Origin: an uncultured Clostridiaceae bacterium
GTDB taxonomy: Bacteria; Bacillota; Clostridia; Lachnospirales; Lachnospiraceae
Direction of reading: 5' to 3'
Length of the DNA stretch: 5,284 nt
Assembly: GCA_949948825.1 (NCBI GenBank)
Contig: CATLIJ010000200.1
Span: 1 to 5,284 of the forward strand
Shown: positions 1-5,284 of the stretch, one piece after another
How positions within the stretch are numbered: the first letter of the stretch is position 1
Layout of the letters: each line of letters opens with the position of its first letter
Made by a program: the position numbers and the translations under genes
The notes under the pieces: generated by a model
Seen by the model: only the letters and a program-made list of their open reading frames with translations
Databases searched by the model: none
What the model was told of the DNA's origin: nothing

Positions 1-612
1 GTATTGGTTGCAGCAGAATCAGAGGATGGAAATCCTTATGAATGTGAGGTCAACATGATTGACCAAAACGGCGTGAAGCTGGCCTTTGAACTGTCCGGAG
101 GCTCTGAGGGAAGAATGGCACAGGCCAGGTCTTCCATGGTTGCTTCCGGAAGCCTGATTGGAACCCCCAATTCGGATTCTCTGATTCGGGTAATTGTAAA
201 AAAAGGAAGAGTCCGGATTACTAATATTGAAGTTAAAATACTGGAGGATTTTAAAGGGCTTTCTGAAATGCGGACCGGAGGCCAGGTGGAGATCACAGCA
301 GGGGAAGGCCGGATTGAGAAAAAGATCTCTGACACAGATCCAGAAGAGGGCTTGAAAATTTATTATGATGAAGCTTCGAATGTTGCTGAGCTGGACGGAA
401 ATCTTCTTTTGAATCAAATGGATTGGGGAGATGGAATTGCTCCCAAGGACTGGAAGACCCTTAAAGATGCGGATGGAAGCTACATCTATATTCCAGCCAG
501 CTATTATGGCGGCGTGGACATTACACGGGTGTTTTTTGCCATGTGGACGGTAAAGAATCCTTTTAAAGTGAATCGGATTGTCCAGATTCAAAAGACCAGA
601 CAAGAGCTGGAT
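1..612 (+). repeat. Diverged, 5'-truncated copy of the 235-residue unit
   Basis: The end of this stretch matches the ends of the two units that follow: NPFKVNRIVQIQK here against SPFKVKKLVMVEK and SSFKVKKLVFVEK. At this end the spacing to the next copy is again exactly 705 bases (556 to 1261). Further upstream the match keeps an IYYDEA/VYYEG landmark but needs about five extra residues here, and the first half is only loosely similar. It is therefore an older copy than the other two. Its beginning is outside the window. Confidence 0.7.
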
Positions 613-3480
613 TCGCCGATAATAGTGACAGAGAGCACACCAAAAACCATGTCTCTTTCTGAAATAGCAGGTTTAATCGGAGAGCCGAAAAGCTTCGCCG
701 GAAGAAAGGTAAAGCTGTCCATTGAGACCAAAGAGGTGGAGTCTGCAAAAGGAACCTATGAAGGTGAGGTTGTGGGTGTCAATGAAAGCGGAGAGATTTC
801 CAGTTCTGTTTCTAACTTTATTGTGCTGAATGTGAAAGATGGAAATGAGAAAATTACATTTACCGCAGAGAGCAAAAATGGGGATGACGGGAATCCGGTG
901 GCAGGGAAAACGGACCAGTATCAGATTACCTGGATGAAGATTGAGGATATCGGGCCAGGGGATGACTCTCTGGCAGAGTTTCAGAAGGCAGGACGCTTTG
1001 TATTTTCCTCCAATGCAATCCGCAATGCAGAGAAGGAAATCCTTCCAAAAGGAAGCACAGGAAAACCTGGCGTGAAGGTGTACTATGAAGGAAAGATAGA
1101 AGATGTTCAGGGGCCGCTGGTGGCAAATGGCGATGGATGGAGCCTTGACATCAAGGATACCAATGAATATTCCAGAGGGGAAGACAGCATGGGAACTTAT
1201 TTCTTCCGGGAAACCAGTGGGAGTGTGAACAGCCTGATTCTGGCGTTTTGGAGCTGTGGAAGTCCTTTTAAGGTAAAGAAACTGGTGATGGTGGAGAAAG
1301 AGACAAGTGGAATGGAATCTCCCATTGTGGTAACGAATGATGCGTCTGTAACCAAATCTTTATCAGAGCTGTTAAGCCTGATTGGAGAGACAAAGAGCTT
1401 TGCCGGAAGGAAGGTAAAGCTGTCCATTGAGACCAAAGAGGTGGAGTCTGCAAAAGGAACCTATGGGGGAGAATTGATATTTGCTGATGATAACGGAGAG
1501 ATTTCCAGTTCTGTTTCTGATTTTATTTTGCTGAATGTGCAAGACGGAAATGAGAAAATCACATTTACCGCAGAGAGCAAAAATGGAGATGACGGAAATC
1601 CGGTGGCAGGGAAAACAGACCAATATCAGATTACCTGGATTCAGGTGGAGGATATGGGGGCAGCAGATGATTCTCTGGCAGAATTTCAGAAGGCAGGACG
1701 CTTTGTGTTTTCTTCTGATGTAATCAGCAATGCAGAGAAGGAAACCCTTCCCGAAGGAGGCAATGGAAATCCTGGAGTGAAGGTTTATTATGAGGGAAAT
1801 ATTGAGGATGTCCAGGGTCCCCTGGTGATAAACTATAATGGCTGGGATCTGGATATTAAGGACACAACTCAGTTTACCAGAGGAGAAGACAGCACAGGAA
1901 ATTATTTCTTTCGGGAGACCAGTGATGGTGTGAACAATCTGCTGCTTGCTTTCTGGGAGTGTAAGAGTTCTTTTAAAGTGAAAAAACTGGTGTTTGTGGA
2001 AAAGGCGGAGGAACCGGTTGGACCGGAAGAGCCGGCGGGTGAATATGAGATTTCAGTTACTCCGGACGCAGATGGAAAATATCAGGTTCCGGAAAACGGA
2101 GATTTCGTACTGGCAGGAGTCCGATTCAAAGCCAAAGTAACAAGCGGCGGAATGAATTTAAAATATCATAATGGAAGCTGGGAGGCCTCCAGCTGGCTGA
2201 ATGATTCCGGAAATGATGTAAAAGAGAATCTTATTTTGGATGAAAACTTTAATTCTGCCACCTATTTTTCATTTGACACAGCGAATGTAACGGATGTCAG
2301 CGATTTTGAATTGCTGTACTGGGAAGCTTATGACGGGACAATTTCAGCAGAGGATTCTCTTGCAGCAGAACTGCCAAGAGACCAGGCCCCGGCATATATG
2401 ACTTATAAACTGGCAGATACAGAGGATAATTCTTATAGTATTGGAGGCACTTTGTCTGTGACAAATGGTTCTGATACAAAAGATCTTTCTTACTGGGTTG
2501 GATTTGGAAGTCAGATTTCCCATAGCTATGATTTTGAAGGGGAAGGAAAAAAGGCAGATGTGTCAGGAATTATTACAGGAGCAATACAGAATAATCAGGT
2601 TCCCCAAATTAAATTTGGCGTGAATACACAAACCTACCCCAATGCTTCCATAGAAGAAATCAAATTCTATTATAACGAAGCATCCGAAGTTTTAGCCATA
2701 TCCAGACAATCTGCTTCTTTGGCTAATATTTTACAGGCTCCTCAAAAAGAGCGGAGTATGTTCTACATGCCAGTGGACAGCGTTCCCATCGGCATCCGCT
2801 ACACCACCAATGAGCCGGAAGAGGGGCAGGAGATCAAAGACAGTCTGGCAGTTTTGCGGATGGCAGTTCCTCACGAGGAAGACGAGGCAAAAGAAGACAG
2901 CTCTGTCAACACGGCAGCAACAATCCCCGCTCCCAGGACAGCGTCCGTGATGCTTGAGGAGATGAGGCCCATTGCAACCCCGTCTAATGCGTCCTTATCT
3001 GCAGACAAGGCAAATGGGGAAGCTTCTTTGGCAGGCGCAGTATTTGACACAGCCCAGTCCATGGCATCCGGCCTGGATGAGCCGGTTTCCGGGACAAAAG
3101 AGCCAGACAAGAACCTTTCTGCTGCAACTCCGTCCAATGCACAGCTAAAGGAAAAGGAAGAAAAGGAAAATCCAGTGAGGGCAACCTCTTCTAACGCTGC
3201 TCCGGCAAAGGATAGCAGAAGCGCATCCAAATGGAAGGCAGTGGCAAATCATCTGGATGTCAGCCCGAACAAGGAGAAATACTACGAGTTTACCCCCGCA
3301 GAGCGCAATGCAATCGGCAGTTTTATCCGCTGGGCAGAGGACAATGATTCAGAAGAGCCGCCAGTTCTTTACTTTGATGTAGATGAGCTGGGGTATTGGG
3401 TGGAAAAGGTCATCCTGGTATTTGAGGAGGATGAGATTCTGGACACAGACGGATTTGAGGAAGAGGAAGACTTATATTAA
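1..3480 (+). CDS. Large multi-domain surface/secreted protein with tandem 235-residue beta-rich repeats (5'-partial)
   Basis: The frame is open from the first base, so the true start and any signal peptide lie upstream; 1159 codons are visible. I do not recognise a named family. Residue numbers count from the TTG at position 4. Order: a diverged partial repeat (1-203), two near-identical 235-residue units (204-438, 439-673), two further diverged beta-rich modules (about 680-790 and 795-893), a Ser/Ala/Pro/Glu-rich linker with three ATPSNA-like motifs (about 900-1075), and an 83-residue acidic C-terminal domain ending EEEEDLY. Alternating hydrophobic strands, conserved aromatics and closing strands such as FKVKKLVMVEK resemble carbohydrate-binding-module beta sandwiches; that is a fold inference. 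There is no catalytic motif, no LPxTG sortase signal and no C-terminal membrane segment. The next gene starts 39 bases downstream. Role in glycan binding or adhesion is likely but unproven; coding status is certain. Confidence 0.93.
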   Translation, partial: VLVAAESEDGNPYECEVNMIDQNGVKLAFELSGGSEGRMAQARSSMVASGSLIGTPNSDSLIRVIVKKGRVRITNIEVKILEDFKGLSEMRTGGQVEITAGEGRIEKKISDTDPEEGLKIYYDEASNVAELDGNLLLNQMDWGDGIAPKDWKTLKDADGSYIYIPASYYGGVDITRVFFAMWTVKNPFKVNRIVQIQKTRQELDSPIIVTESTPKTMSLSEIAGLIGEPKSFAGRKVKLSIETKEVESAKGTYEGEVVGVNESGEISSSVSNFIVLNVKDGNEKITFTAESKNGDDGNPVAGKTDQYQITWMKIEDIGPGDDSLAEFQKAGRFVFSSNAIRNAEKEILPKGSTGKPGVKVYYEGKIEDVQGPLVANGDGWSLDIKDTNEYSRGEDSMGTYFFRETSGSVNSLILAFWSCGSPFKVKKLVMVEKETSGMESPIVVTNDASVTKSLSELLSLIGETKSFAGRKVKLSIETKEVESAKGTYGGELIFADDNGEISSSVSDFILLNVQDGNEKITFTAESKNGDDGNPVAGKTDQYQITWIQVEDMGAADDSLAEFQKAGRFVFSSDVISNAEKETLPEGGNGNPGVKVYYEGNIEDVQGPLVINYNGWDLDIKDTTQFTRGEDSTGNYFFRETSDGVNNLLLAFWECKSSFKVKKLVFVEKAEEPVGPEEPAGEYEISVTPDADGKYQVPENGDFVLAGVRFKAKVTSGGMNLKYHNGSWEASSWLNDSGNDVKENLILDENFNSATYFSFDTANVTDVSDFELLYWEAYDGTISAEDSLAAELPRDQAPAYMTYKLADTEDNSYSIGGTLSVTNGSDTKDLSYWVGFGSQISHSYDFEGEGKKADVSGIITGAIQNNQVPQIKFGVNTQTYPNASIEEIKFYYNEASEVLAISRQSASLANILQAPQKERSMFYMPVDSVPIGIRYTTNEPEEGQEIKDSLAVLRMAVPHEEDEAKEDSSVNTAATIPAPRTASVMLEEMRPIATPSNASLSADKANGEASLAGAVFDTAQSMASGLDEPVSGTKEPDKNLSAATPSNAQLKEKEEKENPVRATSSNAAPAKDSRSASKWKAVANHLDVSPNKEKYYEFTPAERNAIGSFIRWAEDNDSEEPPVLYFDVDELGYWVEKVILVFEEDEILDTDGFEEEEDLY
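613..1317 (+). repeat. Tandem coding repeat, unit 1 of 705 bases
   Basis: This 235-residue unit (residues 204-438) begins SPIIVT and recurs at 1318-2022 with a constant 705-base offset at every landmark checked, so no insertion or deletion separates the copies. It seems to hold two sub-modules: a first half ending QYQITWMKIED and a second half containing GRFVFSS, VKVYYEG, DIKD, YFFRET and FKVKKLV. Identical DNA blocks include 706-760 (against 1411-1465) and 789-813 (against 1494-1518). Confidence 0.95.
1318..2022 (+). repeat. Tandem coding repeat, unit 2 of 705 bases
   Basis: This is the second copy of the 235-residue unit (residues 439-673), starting SPIVVT. Residues 464-487 and 514-545 are identical to 229-252 and 279-310 of unit 1, while short stretches between them differ strongly. 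It is followed by a short Pro/Glu hinge (EEPVGPEEPAGE) that leads into a different, more diverged module. Confidence 0.95.
2041..2682 (+). other. Two diverged beta-rich modules (domain region)
   Basis: Residues about 680-790 (from EYEISVTP) and 795-893 (from APAYMTYKL to EIKFYYNE) look like distant relatives of the second and first sub-modules of the upstream units, in reversed order. Supporting cues are LKYHNGSW against VKVYYEG, LLYWEAYDG against LAFWSCGS, and NASIEEIKFYY against QYQITWMKIED. The relation is judged by eye from strand patterns and landmark residues, so it is a hypothesis about homology. Confidence 0.45.
2974..3198 (+). repeat. Linker with three ATPSNA-like motifs
   Basis: ATPSNA occurs at residues 991-996 (2974-2991) and 1041-1046 (3124-3141), and ATSSNA at 1060-1065 (3181-3198). 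They sit in a disordered-looking stretch rich in Ala, Ser, Pro, Glu and Lys, between the beta-rich modules and the C-terminal domain. The three copies use different codons for the same residues, so the peptide rather than the DNA is conserved. I have the impression that this motif recurs in secreted Lachnospiraceae proteins; its function is unknown to me. Confidence 0.7.
3229..3477 (+). other. Acidic C-terminal domain of the large surface protein
   Basis: Residues 1076-1158 follow the disordered linker and appear folded: KYYEFTPAERNAIGSFIRWAEDND, then VLYFDVDELGYWVEKVILVFEED. The last strands resemble the closing strands of the upstream repeats (LAFWSCGSPFKVKKLVMVEK), so this may be a shrunken copy of that module. 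The tail is strongly acidic. There is no LPxTG, hydrophobic anchor or wall-binding repeat here, so the way the protein stays at the surface, if it does, is not visible. Confidence 0.5.
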
Positions 3481-3504
3481 ATCAATGATTCTTATGGAAC
3501 AGAG

Positions 3505-3511
3505 AAAGGGG
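3505..3511 (+). promoter_or_regulatory. Ribosome binding site for the wall-binding repeat protein
   Basis: The purine block AAAGGGG, inside GAGAAAGGGGAAAAG, ends 8 bases before the ATG at 3520. This is good Shine-Dalgarno spacing and fixes the start, together with the signal peptide that begins directly at this codon. No convincing promoter is visible in the 39-base gap, which favours co-transcription with the gene upstream. Confidence 0.8.
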
Positions 3512-3519
3512 AAAAGCAG

Positions 3520-3600
3520 ATGAAAAAGAGCATACGTCATACCTGGGCAGTATGTCTGGCATCCTTGCTGTCTGTCTCTGCAGTCCTTCCTGCTTTTGGT
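3520..3600 (+). other. Signal peptide
   Basis: Residues 1-27 show a basic start (MKK, R6, H7), a hydrophobic core (AVCLASLLSVSAVL) and a polar end (PAFG) with A25 and G27 at the -3 and -1 positions, before EEDTSN. This fits Sec export and signal peptidase I cleavage. The Cys at 12 is inside the core and lacks a lipobox context, so a lipoprotein is unlikely. Confidence 0.88.
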
Positions 3601-5115
3601 GAGGAGGATACGTCAAACATACATGGCTGGCAGCAGGACGAGGACGGGCGTTGGATCTATCTGGATTCCAATGGGGACAAGAAAACCAGCGTCTGGATAC
3701 GGGGCAATGACGGAAACCAGTATTATCTGGATGAAAACGGCTATATGGCAGTGAACTCCATTGTGGAGGATGGGGACTATACTTATTATGTGGATGAGAA
3801 CGGAATCCGCGTGACAAACCGGTGGGTTTCCCAGCCCAATGAGGACGGAGCCTGTGACCAGGAGGTGGAGACACTCTGGTATTATATGGACGCCAAAGGA
3901 AGGGCGAAAAAGGACAGGGAGAAAAAGCCGGTGCGCCTGACCAACCAGGCTCGTGAGGTACAGAAGTTTTTCTTTGACGAGGACGGCCATATGCTCTCCG
4001 GATGGCATAAAGTGGAGAATGAGGATGGGAATGGATATAAAATGTATTACCTGGGAGATGAGAACCAGGGCCATGCCCATACTCAGTGGCAGTATCTGAT
4101 TCCCTCAGAGGATGAGGAGATTCTGGCAGATCCATCAAAGAATTATGATGGATATGAAATGTTCTATTTTGGATGGGACGGGGAGATGAGCAAGAATGAG
4201 GATGCAGAACTGGAAGGACATCATTTTGCTTTTGATGAAAACGGGGTGATGGTGACTGGATGGGCTCCGGGAGTGACCTCTTTTAATCCAAATGAAAAGA
4301 ACGATTCGGATGGAGACAATTTTGGTATTAACCGTTATTATGATGAGGCCACGGGAATCCGGGCTTCCGGATGGCTGTATGCTTCGGACCCGGATGACGA
4401 GGGCAGCAATCCTCATTGGTTTTACTGTGACCCAGACGACGGATATCTGTACAACGAAGGCGGCAGAGACAGCGACAGGATATTTGGGTGGAAGAAGATT
4501 GATGGTCAGGCCTATTTCTTTGACCAAAACGGATATCTGGTTACAGGACTGATCAGCACAGGTGGAAATGACATCAGCGGAAGTCCTTTTATGGAAAGTG
4601 AATTTGATTATGGTGAGGATGCTGGTCCCATTGGAAAAGGAAGCCGCATGAAGCCAGCTGGAATTTATTACTTAAGCCAGAATGAGGCAACCCTGGGACA
4701 GATGGTTCATGGAAAACGGATTGTGCTTTCCCTGGACGGGGAGACGGCAACCTATCATTTCCATGAGAGAGGATGGGCTTACACCAATGCGCTGGTGGAT
4801 GGCCGGATTTATGGAGATGACGGGGAGATGCTGAAGGCAGATTCCTCCGGTTGGGAGACTTTTGTCATGGATAAGCCGATCTATGATGAAAAGGATATTC
4901 AGGACAGAAGTCAGGACGGCGAGCGGATCGTAGGTCCGGAGGAAGGAGCTGTGCCGCTGATTGAAGTCGGAGAGACAGTGATTATTGACAAGTCCGGAAA
5001 AGTGAAAAAGAAGGGCAGCGTGAAGGTTTCCGGGACTCGTTATGACATAGGTCCGGATCAGGACGACCCGGACAGAAAGAATTATGTGGCAGCGGTACAT
5101 CCGGAGGAGGCGTAA
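3520..5115 (+). CDS. Secreted choline/cell-wall-binding repeat protein
   Basis: This 531-residue protein starts with a typical signal peptide (MKKSIRH, hydrophobic core, likely cut after AFG at 27). From about residue 36 to 437 it consists of degenerate 20-40 residue repeats of the glucan/choline/cell-wall-binding type: GW followed by a YYLDENG-like turn. Clear copies are at 68-74 (YYLDENG), 89-95 (YYVDENG), 121-127 (YYMDAKG), 150-156 (FFFDEDG), 235-242 (HFAFDENG), 272-279 (RYYDEATG) and 331-338 (AYFFDQNG). In known families such repeats bind choline-bearing or other wall polymers through aromatic residues. No amidase, lysozyme, peptidase or other catalytic domain is seen. The last ~90 residues lack the repeat and are charged (GKVKKKG, DQDDPDRK). 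It lies 39 bases after the large surface-protein gene and is followed by a terminator. Confidence in the gene is very high; the ligand is unknown. Confidence 0.95.
   Translation: MKKSIRHTWAVCLASLLSVSAVLPAFGEEDTSNIHGWQQDEDGRWIYLDSNGDKKTSVWIRGNDGNQYYLDENGYMAVNSIVEDGDYTYYVDENGIRVTNRWVSQPNEDGACDQEVETLWYYMDAKGRAKKDREKKPVRLTNQAREVQKFFFDEDGHMLSGWHKVENEDGNGYKMYYLGDENQGHAHTQWQYLIPSEDEEILADPSKNYDGYEMFYFGWDGEMSKNEDAELEGHHFAFDENGVMVTGWAPGVTSFNPNEKNDSDGDNFGINRYYDEATGIRASGWLYASDPDDEGSNPHWFYCDPDDGYLYNEGGRDSDRIFGWKKIDGQAYFFDQNGYLVTGLISTGGNDISGSPFMESEFDYGEDAGPIGKGSRMKPAGIYYLSQNEATLGQMVHGKRIVLSLDGETATYHFHERGWAYTNALVDGRIYGDDGEMLKADSSGWETFVMDKPIYDEKDIQDRSQDGERIVGPEEGAVPLIEVGETVIIDKSGKVKKKGSVKVSGTRYDIGPDQDDPDRKNYVAAVHPEEA
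3625..4830 (+). repeat. Cell-wall-binding repeat array (coding)
   Basis: Residues 36-437 hold roughly a dozen aromatic-rich repeats with the core pattern (Y/F)(Y/F)xDxxG followed by hydrophobic-x-(T/S)GW. Late copies are well formed (GWKKIDGQAYFFDQNGYLVTG, 323-343) while middle copies carry long acidic insertions, for example 180-210 and 250-270. The copies are diverged at DNA level, so this is an old array. Confidence 0.88.
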
Positions 5116-5131
5116 ACCGTCCTGGCAAATG

Positions 5132-5167
5132 CACCCCTGGCTTTCGCAGTGATGCCAGGGGTGTTTT
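5132..5167 (+). terminator. Rho-independent terminator
   Basis: CACCCCTGGC (5132-5141) and GCCAGGGGTG (5154-5163) form a perfect 10-bp GC-rich stem with a 12-base loop, followed by TTTT at 5164-5167. It lies 16 bases after the stop codon of the wall-binding repeat protein, where an operon end is expected. The T run is short, so termination may be incomplete. Confidence 0.85.
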
Positions 5168-5190
5168 CATGGATCATCCAACTTTATTTC

Positions 5191-5284
5191 CGCGACCAAT
5201 GAGCCAAGCGCCGTGCTTGGGACGCGAGGGGGGGGCCATGCGTCAGTGGCGCATGACCAGCGCCGACCAAAGCAGAGCGTAGAC
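5191..5284. other. GC-rich structured intergenic element, cut by the window end
   Basis: 64 of these 94 bases are G or C, clearly above the surrounding genes. There is a 6-bp hairpin CCAAGC/GCTTGG (5204-5209 with 5215-5220) with flanking CGCG blocks (5191-5194, 5223-5226) able to close it further. An 8-G run follows at 5228-5235. A second hairpin pairs 5234-5242 with 5250-5258 with one mismatch. No open frame with a ribosome binding site is present. It may be a dispersed intergenic repeat, a structured RNA, or the end of a mobile element. The strand cannot be told. Confidence 0.5.

Noticed and set aside
4..6. TTG at position 4 as the true start of the large protein
   Set aside because: The frame is open to the first base, no ribosome binding site or signal peptide is visible, and the region is already inside a repeat module. 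It is a gene cut by the window edge.
19..603. Long antisense open frame over the first repeat stretch
   Set aside because: It mirrors a clearly coding sense gene, has no recognisable domain or ribosome binding site, and similar antisense frames recur at repeated positions simply because the sense sequence is repeated.
613..2022. Diversity-generating retroelement target
   Set aside because: Differences between the repeat copies are not adenine-specific and no reverse transcriptase or template repeat is present.
3482..4138. Antisense open frame of 218 codons opposite the wall-binding protein
   Set aside because: The product is rich in Pro, His and Ser with no domain, as expected from the complement of Asp/Gly/Tyr-rich repeats. 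The sense frame has a signal peptide and a ribosome binding site.
4292..4552. Same-strand overlapping frame inside the wall-binding protein gene
   Set aside because: It has no ribosome binding site and an improbable composition, and it lies fully inside a well-supported gene.
3520..5115. Annotation as a cell-wall amidase or glucosyltransferase
   Set aside because: Proteins with these repeats are often labelled so, but no catalytic domain or motif is present here; only the binding repeats are.
5191..5284. tRNA gene or CRISPR array in the GC-rich end
   Set aside because: There is no cloverleaf with T-loop consensus, and the direct repeats are only seven bases with unequal spacing (71 and 52 bases), which does not fit repeat-spacer architecture.

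Overview
The window looks like a stretch of a Gram-positive Clostridia genome, most probably Lachnospiraceae. This rests on strong purine-rich ribosome binding sites, moderate GC with Gram-positive-style codon use, an exported protein built of choline/cell-wall-binding type repeats, and ATPSNA-type linker motifs that I associate with Lachnospiraceae secreted proteins. No marker gene is present, so the family assignment is an inference.

Layout. Positions 1-3480 (+) hold the 3' part of a very large secreted or surface protein; its start lies upstream of the window. It is a string of beta-rich, carbohydrate-binding-module-like domains. Two 235-residue units (613-1317 and 1318-2022) are an indel-free tandem duplication, and an older, diverged and truncated copy precedes them. 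Further diverged modules follow, then a low-complexity linker with three ATPSNA-type motifs and a short acidic C-terminal domain. Only 39 bases later, 3520-5115 (+) encodes a 531-residue protein with a clear signal peptide, about a dozen aromatic/glycine cell-wall-binding repeats and no recognisable enzyme domain. A hairpin with a short T run at 5132-5167 ends the unit.

The two genes are probably co-transcribed. A reasonable inference is that both products work at the cell surface: the first as a multi-domain adhesin or glycan-binding protein, the second as a wall-associated protein. No enzyme is visible in the window.

The last ~95 bases (5191-5284) carry no gene and are strikingly GC-rich (64 of 94 bases). 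They contain an 8-G run, two hairpins, a competing third hairpin and short direct repeats. This looks like the edge of a structured intergenic repeat or RNA element cut by the window end, and it is the least explained part of the sequence.
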